From the NCBI GenBank assembly GCA_023410875.1, contig JAEYPH010000014.1:6713-70712 (forward strand): DNA of 64,000 nucleotides, given 5' to 3'. The position numbers and the translations under genes were made by a program. The stretch comes from Bacillota bacterium (lineage in GTDB: Bacteria; Bacillota; Clostridia; Christensenellales; UMGS416). Numbering within the stretch: the first letter of the stretch is position 1; each line of letters begins with the position of its first letter. The notes under the pieces are model-generated. The model ran no database searches, was not told where the DNA came from, and worked only from the letters and a program-made list of their open reading frames with translations. This document shows, one piece after another, positions 49,072 through 57,731 of this stretch.

Positions 49072-49815
49072 ATGATGCACTTCGCACACACAGACCGCGG
49101 CCCAATGCCGGCCGCGGCCAAACCGGCCTTTCGCCACGAGCTCAAGTATATCCTGAGCGCGCCGGAGGCGGCCATGCTGCGCGGCCGCCTGGGCGGCCTG
49201 CTGCGGCAGGACAGCCATGCCGTTGCGCAGGGCCGCTACAAGATCCGCAGCCTGTACTTTGACGACTGGCGCTCCAGTGCCTACGAGGACAAGCTCTCCG
49301 GCCTGGCCCGGCGGTTCAAATACCGCGTGCGCGTCTACAATGACAGCGATGCCGAGATCCATCTGGAGCGCAAGAACAAGCAGGGCAACTACGTGTACAA
49401 GGAATCGGCCAGCCTGACCCGCGGTATGCTGGAAGGCCTGCTGCGCGGAGACCATCGGCCTCTGCTCCAAGACCCGCAGCCGCTGTGCCGTCAGTTCTAT
49501 GTGGATTGCGCGGTCAACCTGCAGCGGCCCCGGGTGCTCATCGATTATGAGCGGGAGCCCTTCGTGTGCGACGTGGGACAGGTGCGCATCACCTTCGATA
49601 CCAACATCCGCGCCGGCAGCGTGCCGAGGGATCTGTTTGACGCCCGCGCGCCCATGATCAACCTGCTGGGGCCGGATCTGCTGATCCTGGAGGTCAAATA
49701 CACGGGGCTGCTGCCCGCCCTGGTGCGCAGCGCTCTGCCCAGGGGCGGCGGTATGGCCGAGGCGGTCTCCAAGTTCGTGCTGGCCTGTGAGAAGGTCCCC
49801 TACCGCACCCGATAA
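49072..49815 (+). CDS. VTC domain polyphosphate polymerase-like protein
   Basis: 247 residues. The VTC tunnel residues are present as basic and acidic strands: AFRHELKYILS, YKIRSLYFDDWRSSAYEDKL, FKYRVRVYND, IHLERKNKQGNYVYKE, VLIDYEREPF, VRITFDTNIRAG and LILEVKYTGLLP. VTC proteins make polyphosphate from ATP in yeast vacuoles; bacterial members are presumed to do so or to bind triphosphates. It is 23 bases before a DUF4956 membrane protein, the usual bacterial pairing. A TTGACA at 49021 is a candidate -35, but the -10 is weak. ATG 49075 is an alternative start. Confidence 0.88.
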   Translation: MMHFAHTDRGPMPAAAKPAFRHELKYILSAPEAAMLRGRLGGLLRQDSHAVAQGRYKIRSLYFDDWRSSAYEDKLSGLARRFKYRVRVYNDSDAEIHLERKNKQGNYVYKESASLTRGMLEGLLRGDHRPLLQDPQPLCRQFYVDCAVNLQRPRVLIDYEREPFVCDVGQVRITFDTNIRAGSVPRDLFDARAPMINLLGPDLLILEVKYTGLLPALVRSALPRGGGMAEAVSKFVLACEKVPYRTR

Positions 49816-49838
49816 ATTCACCCAACCCGGAGGACCCG

Positions 49839-50540
49839 ATGAACGACACCAACCCCAACGTTACGGCCAATGACTTCCTCAAGGCGCTGCTCAACGACAC
49901 CACGATGCTGGGCAGCGCCATGACGCTGGAAAAGGCGATCTCCATCGTGATTACGCTGCTGGTGGCGCTGGCGGCGGGCTTTTTGATCTACTTCATCTAC
50001 CGCAAGCTGTTCCGCGGCGTGGTCTACAGCCAGGGTTTCGCCGCCACGCTGGTGGGCATGACGGTGCTCACGTGCATGGTCACGCTGGCGCTGGGCACCA
50101 ACATTGTGCTTTCGCTGGGCATGGTGGGCGCGCTGAGCATCGTGCGCTACCGAACCGCCATCAAGGAGCCCATAGATCTGCTGTATCTGTTCTGGGCCAT
50201 TACCGCCGGCATCACCATCGGGGCCACGCTCTACTTCCTCGTGGCGGCGGCGTCGGCGGCGCTCATCGTCGTGCTGCTGATCCTTTCCCGCGCCCGGCGC
50301 GACCAGTCCTTCGTCATGGTCATCCACCACGACGGCGGCGAGCTGACCGCGGAGCTGGCCCGGGTGCTGGGCAAGATGCGCTACACGATCCGCAGCCGCA
50401 CGTTGCGCGCCCAGGATAGCGAGCTCGTCGTAGAGGTGCGCGCCCGCCGCAACGATGTGAGCTTCGCCGATCAGGTGCGGGCGTTGGCCGGGGTAGAGGA
50501 TGTCACGCTGGTGCAATACAACGGGGAATATTCAGGCTGA
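49839..50540 (+). CDS. DUF4956 membrane protein
   Basis: 233 residues; GGAGGACC is upstream. Four hydrophobic segments span about residues 30-150, with the conserved GMVGALSIVRYRTAIKEPIDLLYLFWAIT, which marks DUF4956. The C-terminal 80 residues are a soluble, ferredoxin-like domain (FVMVIHHDGGELTAELARVLGK...). The family sits with VTC proteins in many bacteria, often with a CotH-type kinase, which is missing here. It probably anchors or channels polyphosphate at the membrane. No biochemical function is established. Confidence 0.88.
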   Translation: MNDTNPNVTANDFLKALLNDTTMLGSAMTLEKAISIVITLLVALAAGFLIYFIYRKLFRGVVYSQGFAATLVGMTVLTCMVTLALGTNIVLSLGMVGALSIVRYRTAIKEPIDLLYLFWAITAGITIGATLYFLVAAASAALIVVLLILSRARRDQSFVMVIHHDGGELTAELARVLGKMRYTIRSRTLRAQDSELVVEVRARRNDVSFADQVRALAGVEDVTLVQYNGEYSG

Positions 50541-50593
50541 TATCATCTGTGTTGAGCTGTGCAAAGAAGAACACGCCGCCTGTGCCGATGCTC

Positions 50594-51070
50594 TCATAGA
50601 GAATCGGACAACCTCCAGCCATCGGAGTAGGCGTAGCTCACTTCCATATTGTCGTTGGCTCCAAACAGACGCTTTTGCGGGCCGGAGAAGTAATTGCCTC
50701 TATCGGACGTGAAGCGCAGCATGCAATAATCCGGGTCGGCAGGCCCGAGGGGATAGAACTTTTCGTCGCCCTGCGCCCAAAAGGCTTGCTTCGTTTCCAT
50801 ATCCGTGCAGACCTGCACGTGACCGGTCAGCATCAAGCCGGTCACATTTTGAGGATCCATAAAGTAAACGCATGCTTTGGGATTCCTAAGCCACTGCTGT
50901 GTGCGGATGGCGGACCTATTTGTTGAGAACCAGAAGACTTGAAGGCCTTCGTTTTTCCGTTTGAACATGGTTTTCGCGTTGGGAAATCCGTTTTCGTCAA
51001 TGGAGCAGACGATCGCGTCTCGGCGGCTCTCAATCAGCTTGAGCATGTCCTGTTTGGGTTGATCGTTCAT
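50594..51070 (-). CDS. pyridoxamine 5'-phosphate oxidase-like flavin protein
   Basis: 158 residues. The split-barrel fold is recognised by SRRDAIVCSIDENGFPNAKTM, LQVFWFSTNRSAIRTQQWLR, KACVYFMDP...VTGLMLTGHVQV and FTSDRGNYFSG near the end, as in general stress protein 26-like PNPOx family members. These bind FMN, F420 or heme; true pyridoxamine phosphate oxidation is not implied. The gene stands alone between the DUF4956 gene (convergent) and the AraC/GyrI regulator. Confidence 0.85.
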   Translation of the reverse strand: MNDQPKQDMLKLIESRRDAIVCSIDENGFPNAKTMFKRKNEGLQVFWFSTNRSAIRTQQWLRNPKACVYFMDPQNVTGLMLTGHVQVCTDMETKQAFWAQGDEKFYPLGPADPDYCMLRFTSDRGNYFSGPQKRLFGANDNMEVSYAYSDGWRLSDSL

Positions 51071-51170
51071 GGGCGGCCTCCATAAGGTTTATATCACCAT
51101 ATAGAATAGTACTATATAGTATGTTTCGTCAAGATCAATCCTCTTTTTGCAGAAATCTTTGACAAGGCGA

Positions 51171-51197
51171 GCGGCCGGCGAATGTTTCGCCGGCCGC
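51171..51197 (-). terminator. terminator after the AraC/GyrI-type regulator gene
   Basis: GCGGCCGGCG and CGCCGGCCGC form a perfect 10-bp stem around AATGTTT, 15 bases after the stop. T runs are short on both sides. Confidence 0.6.
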
Positions 51198-51212
51198 TTT
51201 GGTCCGTATTGC

Positions 51213-52040
51213 CTACTTCTGAATTGGTATATATATGTCCACCTCGCAGTGGTCTGCGGCGTCGTCCCAGCGCACATAGCGCTCTATGGTTGGCGTGTCG
51301 GCCTGGCGGTATTCACTCTGAGGCAGAAATTCGCTGTAGATGCGCCTCCAGGTGTCGCCCAGTGTGCCTTCGGAGATGGCGCCGCTGGCGGTGAATACCA
51401 GAAACGATCCGGCGGGGTAGTCGTAGTGGTCCAGGTCCGGCGAATCGTCATCGGCCTGCGCGGCCACCATGTAATCGTTGCTGCCGTCAGCGCCAAAACC
51501 AAAGCACAGCCCCAGCAGCGGGGCGCCGCCGGCCAGCGCCTGCAGCCGCTCCAGGCTGTTGCCAGCCTTTACCAGCGCCCATGTTCCGCCGCCGTAAGGC
51601 GTCGTGCGCCGCACGCCGCTCACGCGGAATGTTTCCTTATTCAACAGTCGATAATCCATTTCGTGCTCCCCCTTGATAGATAGTGTGAAACGCAGGCGGG
51701 TATAGAATTTTAGAGGGATGTCCGCGCGGCGCGCGGCGATGGGAACCACGCCGTGCAGGCGCTTGAACGCTACGGCAAAGGCGTCGGAGGAGTCATAGCC
51801 ATACTTCATGGCAATGTCGATGACCTTTGCGTCGGTGTTGCGGATGTCATAGGCGGCGCACGTCAGCCGCCGGCGGCGGATATACTCCGAGAGCGGTATG
51901 CCGGCGATCTGCGCGAAGATGCGCAGAAATAACCCGTAGGAGCACGCCATCCGCCGCGCGATGGCATCCGGGTCCGGTTCGTCACAGAGGTGATCCTCCA
52001 CATAGTCCAGCGCGTCGTTCAGTCGGTCCATCCAGTCCAT
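51213..52040 (-). CDS. AraC family regulator with GyrI-like effector domain
   Basis: 275 residues. The N-terminal 105 residues hold two helix-turn-helices (DAIARRMACSYGLFLRIF and IDIAMKYGYDSSDAFAVAFKR), the reverse order from sugar-type AraC proteins. The C-terminal 150 residues are a GyrI-like small-molecule binding domain (YRLLNKETFRVSGVRRTTPYG...EVDIYIPIQK). Such Rob/SoxS-like proteins respond to drugs or hydrophobic compounds. ATG 52040 has GGTGG upstream. No target gene is apparent nearby. Confidence 0.92.
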   Translation of the reverse strand: MDWMDRLNDALDYVEDHLCDEPDPDAIARRMACSYGLFLRIFAQIAGIPLSEYIRRRRLTCAAYDIRNTDAKVIDIAMKYGYDSSDAFAVAFKRLHGVVPIAARRADIPLKFYTRLRFTLSIKGEHEMDYRLLNKETFRVSGVRRTTPYGGGTWALVKAGNSLERLQALAGGAPLLGLCFGFGADGSNDYMVAAQADDDSPDLDHYDYPAGSFLVFTASGAISEGTLGDTWRRIYSEFLPQSEYRQADTPTIERYVRWDDAADHCEVDIYIPIQK

Positions 52041-52212
52041 CGTTCCACCGCCTGTGTACAGGATACCGCGTTTAGCGGCGACGCACCCATTATTTCACGC
52101 ACAGGTAGTAACGGCAAGAGGCCGCATACGCCCCATTTTATTCTGTTTTTCTATGAGCGAATGGATTTCATAGAAATAATCTTATATTTGACTTTGGTTT
52201 TTTTAAGAAAAG

Positions 52213-52221
52213 TGTTAAAAT
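52213..52221 (+). promoter_or_regulatory. extended -10 before the FapA family gene
   Basis: TGT TAAAAT is an extended -10 in an AT-rich stretch. A TTGACT lies 22 bp upstream at 52188-52193. Transcription from here would leave an untranslated leader of about 75 bases to ATG 52304. Confidence 0.5.
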
Positions 52222-52303
52222 ATTGTTAAAACTACTTATGCTATTCATACAATCAGCGACGAGTAGGGTGAATGAAAACCCGATGCCGAAGGGGGCAATT
52301 GCC

Positions 52304-53749
52304 ATGGATATCTCCGAACGGGCTGTCAAAGGTGCAAATGATAGACCGGATGCAACTCCGTCGGACGTCCCTGCTGCTGTGGACGCGATCATTCATGTTG
52401 TAATCGCCGAAGGCGAGCTGGAGGCTTATCTTCATATTGAGCCTCCCCGAAACGGAGGCGCGGCGCCAACCCTTGATGCGATGATGGCCGCGCTGTCAGC
52501 GGCAGGCGTGTCCCGTTTTATAGACACGGAAAGATTGAAGAAGCTTGAGGCGGAGCCGGTTTATGACCGCGAGATTCCGGTTGCCCGGGGTGTCGCCGCT
52601 GTAAACGGCGTGGATGGCACGGCAACCCTCCGGATCGGCACTGAGAAGAACCTGAAGCCCAAGGAAAAGGAAGACGGTACAGTGGATTATCATGATCTGG
52701 GCACTGTGGAAAATGTCGCCCAGGGGCAGGTGTTATGCGTCATCACTTTGCCCACGGAGGGCACTGCAGGTGTTTCGGTGAAAGGAAAAGAGCTGCCGCA
52801 GAGAAAGGGCCGGCCGGTGCGATCCTACCTGGGTAAGAATACGGAACTGAGCCCAGACGGCACCGCCATTTTGTCGCAAATAAATGGTCAGATTCAATTT
52901 GATGGCCAGAAGATCAGTGTTACCGAGACGTTCTATATCAAGGAAGACATCGATCATTCCACCGGCAACATCAAGGTTGTCAGAAATCTGTTTGTCCCAG
53001 GCATGGTGATGCCGGGATTCAAGGTTGAGGCCGGTGAAAATGTCACGATTATGGGAAGAGTGGAGTCTTCGGCGGTGAAGGCCGGCGGCAACATAACGGT
53101 GCACAGTGGCGTCATCGGCGGCGAGATGCATTGCGACGGGGATCTGAAGTGCAGGTTTATCGAGAACAGCAACATATTCGTAGGGGGCAACATCAAGGCG
53201 GAATACATCATAAACAGCAACGTCAGATGCGGCAAAAGCATTAAAGTCAGCGGAGCACTGGCCAGGATCATCGGCGGCAGCTGTACCGCGGGCCAAAACA
53301 TCGAAGCCCACATGATCGGCTCTCCCGCCAATGTCCAGACAAGGCTGGAACTGGGCGCCGACCACACCGTACTCGAACGGCAGCAAAAACTGTTGGCCCA
53401 GATAGCGGAGATGGAGAAGCAAATCAAAAGTCTGAGGCCGCTGATTGCGTTGCTGCAGCAACTGGAGGCCGGCAACCGGCTGACACCGGACAAGAGGCAG
53501 ATTCTGGACAATGCCAACTATACATATGACGCCAGCACAAAGGGCGTGGCGGAAGCAACAAAGGAGCTGGAGGAAATCGCCCAGGCCGTCAGGATTAGGG
53601 GATTTGGCCGCATTTTCTGCACCGGCACCATCTATCCGGGCGTCAAGGTTGCGATTGGACAAGCGAACCTAACCATTCGGGACGCTTTGAAGGAATCCAT
53701 GCTTACCTATAAGGACGGCGAAATCTGCGTGGGCAGCGCCCGCCGTTAG
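52304..53749 (+). CDS. FapA (DUF342) family protein
   Basis: 481 residues from ATG 52304, chosen for GGGGGC 8 bases upstream; ATG 52283 is the other candidate. After an N-terminal domain, the centre is a right-handed beta-helix of short repeats (VEAGENVTIMGRVE, VKAGGNITVHSGVIGG, CDGDLKCRFIEN, FVGGNIKAEYIINSN, GKSIKVSGALARIIGG), followed by a coiled coil (VLERQQKLLAQIAEMEKQIK). This is the FapA/DUF342 layout. Members are linked to flagellar or envelope regulation but poorly understood. It is lower in GC than its neighbours, and it is monocistronic. Confidence 0.9.
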   Translation: MDISERAVKGANDRPDATPSDVPAAVDAIIHVVIAEGELEAYLHIEPPRNGGAAPTLDAMMAALSAAGVSRFIDTERLKKLEAEPVYDREIPVARGVAAVNGVDGTATLRIGTEKNLKPKEKEDGTVDYHDLGTVENVAQGQVLCVITLPTEGTAGVSVKGKELPQRKGRPVRSYLGKNTELSPDGTAILSQINGQIQFDGQKISVTETFYIKEDIDHSTGNIKVVRNLFVPGMVMPGFKVEAGENVTIMGRVESSAVKAGGNITVHSGVIGGEMHCDGDLKCRFIENSNIFVGGNIKAEYIINSNVRCGKSIKVSGALARIIGGSCTAGQNIEAHMIGSPANVQTRLELGADHTVLERQQKLLAQIAEMEKQIKSLRPLIALLQQLEAGNRLTPDKRQILDNANYTYDASTKGVAEATKELEEIAQAVRIRGFGRIFCTGTIYPGVKVAIGQANLTIRDALKESMLTYKDGEICVGSARR

Positions 53750-53848
53750 GACCTGCCCATGCGGGGTCGGGGCGCAGCTTCGCTTGACATCCCGCCAATA
53801 CCTGTTACATTAGCAGAAGCAAGATAATTCTATGTATGGGGTGATGGC

Positions 53849-55114
53849 GTGAAGAAATACGATTTGGCGGTACTGGGCGGAGGGTTTGCCGGCGCGGCTG
53901 CGGCAATCAGTGCGGCCAGGGCCGGGCTTGCGGTTTTGCTGGTGGAGAAAGCCAACTGCCTGGGCGGAGCGGCTGTGAATTCTCTGGTCAATCCGTTTAT
54001 GCCCAACTACACGAAGACACCGGACCATCATGTGATGGAAAAGCATTCCCTGAGCCAGGGCATCTTTTTGGAGATTGTCGAAGAACTGCGCAGGCTCGGT
54101 GCGGCGGAAGGGAACCCGCCCTTCGTCTTCCATGAGGAGTACCTAAAGATCGTGCTCAACCGCATGGCGCTCGCCTCCAAGGTGGATCTGCTGTTTCACT
54201 CTTATCTGACGGACGCCCATACCGAAGAGGGCCGCATCCGGTCTGTGACGGTGGTCAACAAATCCGGCAAACAGCAGATCACGGCGGATTATTTCATCGA
54301 CGCCACAGGCGACGCGGACCTGGCGGTTTTGGCCGGGTGCCCCTTTCGGTTGGGCAGGGAAGGCGATGGCCTGTGCCAGCCTATGACGCTGTGCTTCCGG
54401 GTGGCCAATGTAGACATCGAAAAATACCACAAAGCCCGCCCGATGATCAACGGCCTGTATCAGCAGATGCGGGAGCAGGGGAAGATCAAGAACATCCGGG
54501 AGGATGTGCTGATCTTTTCCAACTTGATCGGCGGCGTTCTGCATTTCAACTCCACGCGCGTCGTGAAGCATAATCCGGTGGATGCCTTCGATCTGACCAG
54601 GGCGGAGATAGACGCCAGGGAGCAGGTGCTGGAGTTGTTCACCTTTATGAAAGAGAACATCGACGGGTTTCAGAACAGCGATCTGCTGATGACGGCGCCG
54701 GAGATCGGCGTGAGAGAAAGCCGTATGATCGATGGCGAGTATGTGCTGACCGGCGAGGACCTCGTTGCATGCACCCGGTTTGACGACTCCATCGCCCTGG
54801 GGAATTACGACATCGATATCCATAACCCGGAGGGCAGCGGAACAAGCCATTACTATTTCCCCCAGGGCAAGTATTACACGATACCCTATCGCAGCCTGGT
54901 TCCCCAGGGTGTGGACAATCTGCTGGTCGCCGGGCGCTGCATTTCCGCAACCCATGAGGCCCAAGCGTCCATCCGGATCATGCCGATCGTGTGCTGCCTG
55001 GGCGAGGCCGCCGGCACGGCGGCGGGCGTTGCCGCGCAGGACGGCTCGAAGTTCAAGCTGGTGGATGTAAAGAAGGTGCAGCAGAGGCTGCGGGAGCACG
55101 GCGCGGCGTTCTGA
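53849..55114 (+). CDS. FAD-dependent oxidoreductase (FAD_oxidored family)
   Basis: 421 residues from GTG 53849, with GGGGTGA upstream. It is the fourth member of the family in the window: AVLGGGFAGAAAAISAARAG, KANCLGGAAVNSLVNPF, IDATGDADLAVLAG, IGVRESRMIDGEYVLTG, DIDIHNPEG, YTIPYRSLVPQGVDNLLVAG and an intact C-terminus. It stands alone, 30 kb from any sugar-enzyme gene, and is followed by the tRNA region. No partner gene gives its substrate. It is slightly shorter than the three island copies (450-458). Confidence 0.87.
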   Translation: MKKYDLAVLGGGFAGAAAAISAARAGLAVLLVEKANCLGGAAVNSLVNPFMPNYTKTPDHHVMEKHSLSQGIFLEIVEELRRLGAAEGNPPFVFHEEYLKIVLNRMALASKVDLLFHSYLTDAHTEEGRIRSVTVVNKSGKQQITADYFIDATGDADLAVLAGCPFRLGREGDGLCQPMTLCFRVANVDIEKYHKARPMINGLYQQMREQGKIKNIREDVLIFSNLIGGVLHFNSTRVVKHNPVDAFDLTRAEIDAREQVLELFTFMKENIDGFQNSDLLMTAPEIGVRESRMIDGEYVLTGEDLVACTRFDDSIALGNYDIDIHNPEGSGTSHYYFPQGKYYTIPYRSLVPQGVDNLLVAGRCISATHEAQASIRIMPIVCCLGEAAGTAAGVAAQDGSKFKLVDVKKVQQRLREHGAAF

Positions 55115-55220
55115 CATAGCGGATCGTAAGCATAGCCAGCGGCCCAGGGTGATGCTTAGGAGATCGAGTTCGTATCTTAATTGCCGCAGCGGATATTATT
55201 TCCATCAGACTAGCCAAACA

Positions 55221-55252
55221 AAAAACCCCACGCAAAAGTGCGCGGGGTTTTT
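55221..55252 (-). terminator. terminator hairpin of the truncated tRNA copy
   Basis: AAAAACCCC-A-CGC pairs with GCG-C-GGGGTTTTT around AAAAGT. It may also serve as terminator for the FAD oxidoreductase gene coming from the left. Confidence 0.7.
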
Positions 55253-55400
55253 CTTGGCGTGCCCGAGAGGATTCGAAGGTACAATGCGCTTGCGCGCGCC
55301 GTGCCTGCGCCGTTCCTGTCTCTCGTGAGGTGTCCTTGCTTCGCAGATCGTGTTCGTTTTTCTCTTGCTGTAGCGAAGGTTCTCCCTATCAGACTAGCCA

Positions 55401-55438
55401 AACACAAAACCCCCGGTTAAAGCGGGGGTTTTGTGTTT
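55401..55438 (-). terminator. terminator of tRNA-Arg
   Basis: AACACAAAACCCCCG and CGGGGGTTTTGTGTT form a long stem immediately after the encoded CCA. Confidence 0.8.
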
Positions 55439-55514
55439 GGCGTGCCCGAGAGGATTCGAACCTCCGACCTCTTGATTCGTAGTCAAGCACTCTATCCAGC
55501 TGAGCTACGGGCAC
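55438..55514 (-). tRNA. tRNA-Arg (anticodon ACG)
   Basis: On the minus strand GTGCCCG pairs with CGGGCAC as the acceptor stem, TAGCTCAGCTGGATAGAG forms the D arm, CTTGA-CTACGAA-TCAAG the anticodon arm with ACG, and GGAGGTTCGAATCCT the T arm; G-CCA is encoded. It reads CGU and, after deamination of A34 by TadA (encoded at 40.7 kb), also CGC and CGA. A truncated second copy of its 3' end lies downstream. Confidence 0.97.
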
Positions 55515-55671
55515 ATATTGGATTGCTGAAGTATTTTACAACGGCGACGCCTCGAAGTCAAGTCCTTTTCCACCACTTGCGAGATTGTCGGCAAAATGAG
55601 GAGAAACGACGGCTGCGCTTGACAAGCTCCGCGCCAGGACCTACGCTGGCATAAAAAGAGGAGCGGTCTGC

Positions 55672-56283
55672 ATGAATATCGTGGCATTCACCGGCGCGGG
55701 CATTTCCCGGCCATCGGGCATACCGACCTTTGAGGAGCTGGGAGACGACTTCCGGCACAGATTGAGCCGGCCGCTGTTCCAGCGCGACCCCATGGCGGTG
55801 TATGAAACGCTGCTGACGCTGCGGGAAGCCTGCCTGCGCGCGCAGCCCAACGCCGCGCACATGGCGCTGGCACGCTTCGGTGTGCCGGTCATCACGATGA
55901 ACATCGACGGCCTGCACCGTCGCGCCGGCACAGAGGACTTGATCGAGATCCACGGCGACATGGAAACGCTGCGGTGCGGCGATTGCATGGGATCGTTTCC
56001 CTTTGAGCAAGTACGCATGGGATGCCATTGCCCGCGTTGTGGCGGATTGCTTCATCACAATGTGGTATTATATGGGGATTCCATACCGCTGCTTTCCACG
56101 GCGCTGGACAAGATAGCCGGTCACGGCGTGCTGCTGGTAGTAGGTACCAGCTTCGCCACATCCACTGCCGGCTATGCCGTCGATCATGCCCGCGCTTGTG
56201 GTCGCGAGGTCGTCGTGATCAACAGCGATGCCGAGCGGGAAGTGCCCCGATTCCTGGAACACGCGGATTTCCGCGGGTTTTGA
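55672..56283 (+). CDS. Sir2-like NAD-dependent deacylase, short form
   Basis: 203 residues; GAGGAG is 8 bases before the ATG. Sirtuin motifs: AFTGAGISRPSGIPTFE (NAD loop), TMNIDGLHRRAG (the TQNID motif with M for Q), IEIHGDME (catalytic His), a zinc pair CGDC plus CHCPRC, GTSFATSTAG and INSDAE. About 40 residues shorter than usual sirtuins (240-250), mainly in the helical small domain. It would remove acyl groups from lysines using NAD. It lies between a tRNA and a sugar transporter operon without an obvious partner. Confidence 0.88.
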   Translation: MNIVAFTGAGISRPSGIPTFEELGDDFRHRLSRPLFQRDPMAVYETLLTLREACLRAQPNAAHMALARFGVPVITMNIDGLHRRAGTEDLIEIHGDMETLRCGDCMGSFPFEQVRMGCHCPRCGGLLHHNVVLYGDSIPLLSTALDKIAGHGVLLVVGTSFATSTAGYAVDHARACGREVVVINSDAEREVPRFLEHADFRGF

Positions 56284-56355
56284 CGAATATGGGCGTTCGG
56301 ATACCGTCTTATTTCACTTTTTAGAATGTAAATGTTCCAGATCAATAGAATGGTA

Positions 56356-56383
56356 TTGACAATTTTGAAATGTGAGGTACAAT
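56356..56383 (+). promoter_or_regulatory. upstream promoter in the 459-bp gap before the second sugar importer
   Basis: TTGACA and TACAAT are spaced 16 bp apart. The gap (56284-56742) contains no gene; it is AT-rich with T runs around 56410 and 56465, and holds this promoter, an operator-like sequence and a second promoter. Confidence 0.6.
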
Positions 56384-56480
56384 GAGCCTAGCCATTGCAT
56401 TTGTTGATTCTGCTGAATTTTTTTCGGAAAGTCTGTGAAGATTCATACCCGGTGCGGTGGCGATTTTTTTCGGATTTTTA

Positions 56481-56553
56481 TGGAAACGGTACCCTAAAAA
56501 AAGAGATTGATCAGAAGAAAGTGGTTGACATCCGCAAACGTACCTCATATAAT
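56481..56553 (+). promoter_or_regulatory. consensus promoter with upstream operator-like site for the second sugar importer
   Basis: TTGACA (56525-56530) and TATAAT (56548-56553) match the sigma-A consensus perfectly with a 17-bp spacer. TGGAAACGGTACCC at 56481-56494 is similar, with about three mismatches, to cre/LacI-type operators (TGWAANCGNTNWCA). The leader to the first gene is about 180 bases. Confidence 0.75.
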
Positions 56554-56742
56554 ATGCCGGCATGGGTATAATGCATGAATGGAACATACCTATTGTTATG
56601 CGATTGATACAAGGATTGGCTGTGGGGAGCACAGAAAACGCCGAGGACGATCTGCACAAAGGTATGTAAAGGGCGTAAGGTCATGGTGAAGTTTGCAGTG
56701 TAACTGCCTTTGCATGATAAATGACGGGGAGGAATCGATGGA

Positions 56743-57711
56743 ATGGTAGGGGTCAAGTCTCCAGGTGGGGTGCCACGCAAACCAAAGAAAGAGTCGTTCA
56801 TGAGGGAACTGGTCAAACAGTGGGATCTGCAGTTGATGGTCGTGCCTGCGCTGCTGTTTATTCTCCTGTTCTCGTATGTTCCCATGTATGGCATTATGAT
56901 GGCTTTCCAGGAATTCAGGATGGGCGATTTTCCGGGGTTCAGCAAATGGGAAGGCTTCAAGCAGTTTCAGTACCTTTTCAAAGATCCCAACTTTATGACA
57001 GTGCTGCGCAACACGGTGGCCATCAGCGGCTTGAAGCTGCTTATCTGCTTCCCGCTTCCGATCATATTGGCCATTGCGCTCAACGAAATTACCAATCTTC
57101 CTTTTAAGAAATCTGTACAAACCATCAGCTATCTGCCGCACTTCATTTCGTGGGTTGTCGGCGCCACGCTGATGTTCGACTTCCTTTCCGCCGACAACGG
57201 AGCTGTCAACAACATGCTCAAGAGCCTGGGCCTGATCAAGGAACCGATCATGTTCTTTGGCAAGGGCGAATATTTCTGGCCGATCGCGGTGTTTACCGAT
57301 TTGTGGAAAGAGCTTGGCTGGAACGCGATCATTTACATAGCCGCCATCACCGCCATCGACGCCGAGCTTTATGAAGCGGCAGAAATCGACGGCGCCGGCC
57401 GCTATGCCAAGATGTGGCACATCACCGTGGCCACGATTCGCCCCACCATCCTGCTGCTGCTCATCATGACCGTGGGCAACCTGCTCAACGCCAACTTTGA
57501 CCAAATCATGACGCTGACCAACCAGATGGGCAACGCCAAACTGCGTTCCTTCGCGGATGTCATCGATACCTATGTGTACCGCATGGGCATTGGACAGGCC
57601 CGCTTCTCCTACGCGGCGGCGGCTGGCCTGTTCAAGGCAGTCATCAACTTCGCGCTGCTGCTGGGCGCCAACTGGTTGTCGGAAAAAGCCGGTGAGACGG
57701 CGCTGTTCTAG
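56743..57711 (+). CDS. sugar ABC transporter permease, LplB-like (second importer)
   Basis: 322 residues; GGGGAGG is 10 bases before ATG 56743. About six membrane helices, LFSYVPMYGIMMAFQEFRM near the start and the EAA loop ELYEAAEIDGAGRYAKMWHI. It corresponds to the permease gene at 13.4-14.4 kb but is clearly diverged from it. It is the first gene of a three-gene importer operon preceded by the consensus promoter. No local regulator is present, in contrast to the first importer. Confidence 0.92.
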   Translation: MVGVKSPGGVPRKPKKESFMRELVKQWDLQLMVVPALLFILLFSYVPMYGIMMAFQEFRMGDFPGFSKWEGFKQFQYLFKDPNFMTVLRNTVAISGLKLLICFPLPIILAIALNEITNLPFKKSVQTISYLPHFISWVVGATLMFDFLSADNGAVNNMLKSLGLIKEPIMFFGKGEYFWPIAVFTDLWKELGWNAIIYIAAITAIDAELYEAAEIDGAGRYAKMWHITVATIRPTILLLLIMTVGNLLNANFDQIMTLTNQMGNAKLRSFADVIDTYVYRMGIGQARFSYAAAAGLFKAVINFALLLGANWLSEKAGETALF

Positions 57712-57731
57712 GTCAGGGGAGGAAAGAAACG

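Larger units (their letters stand above)
55204..55462 (-). repeat. diverged tandem duplication of the tRNA-Arg 3' end, terminator and flank
   Basis: ATCAGACTAGCCAAACA, a terminator hairpin and the 23-base tRNA 3' end occur in the same order from 55204 and from 55388, a spacing of 183-184 bp. The 60 bases before each copy also align (GATCGTGTTCGT against GATCGAGTTCGT). Only the second copy has a complete tRNA; the first stops after the T loop (55255-55277). This is a partial unequal duplication or an old integration scar. Confidence 0.7.

Noticed and set aside
55433..55654. An open frame reading VPERIRTSDLLIRSQALYPAEL
   Set aside because: It is the antisense translation of tRNA-Arg, a well-known false protein. 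The same applies to the similar frame at 55238.
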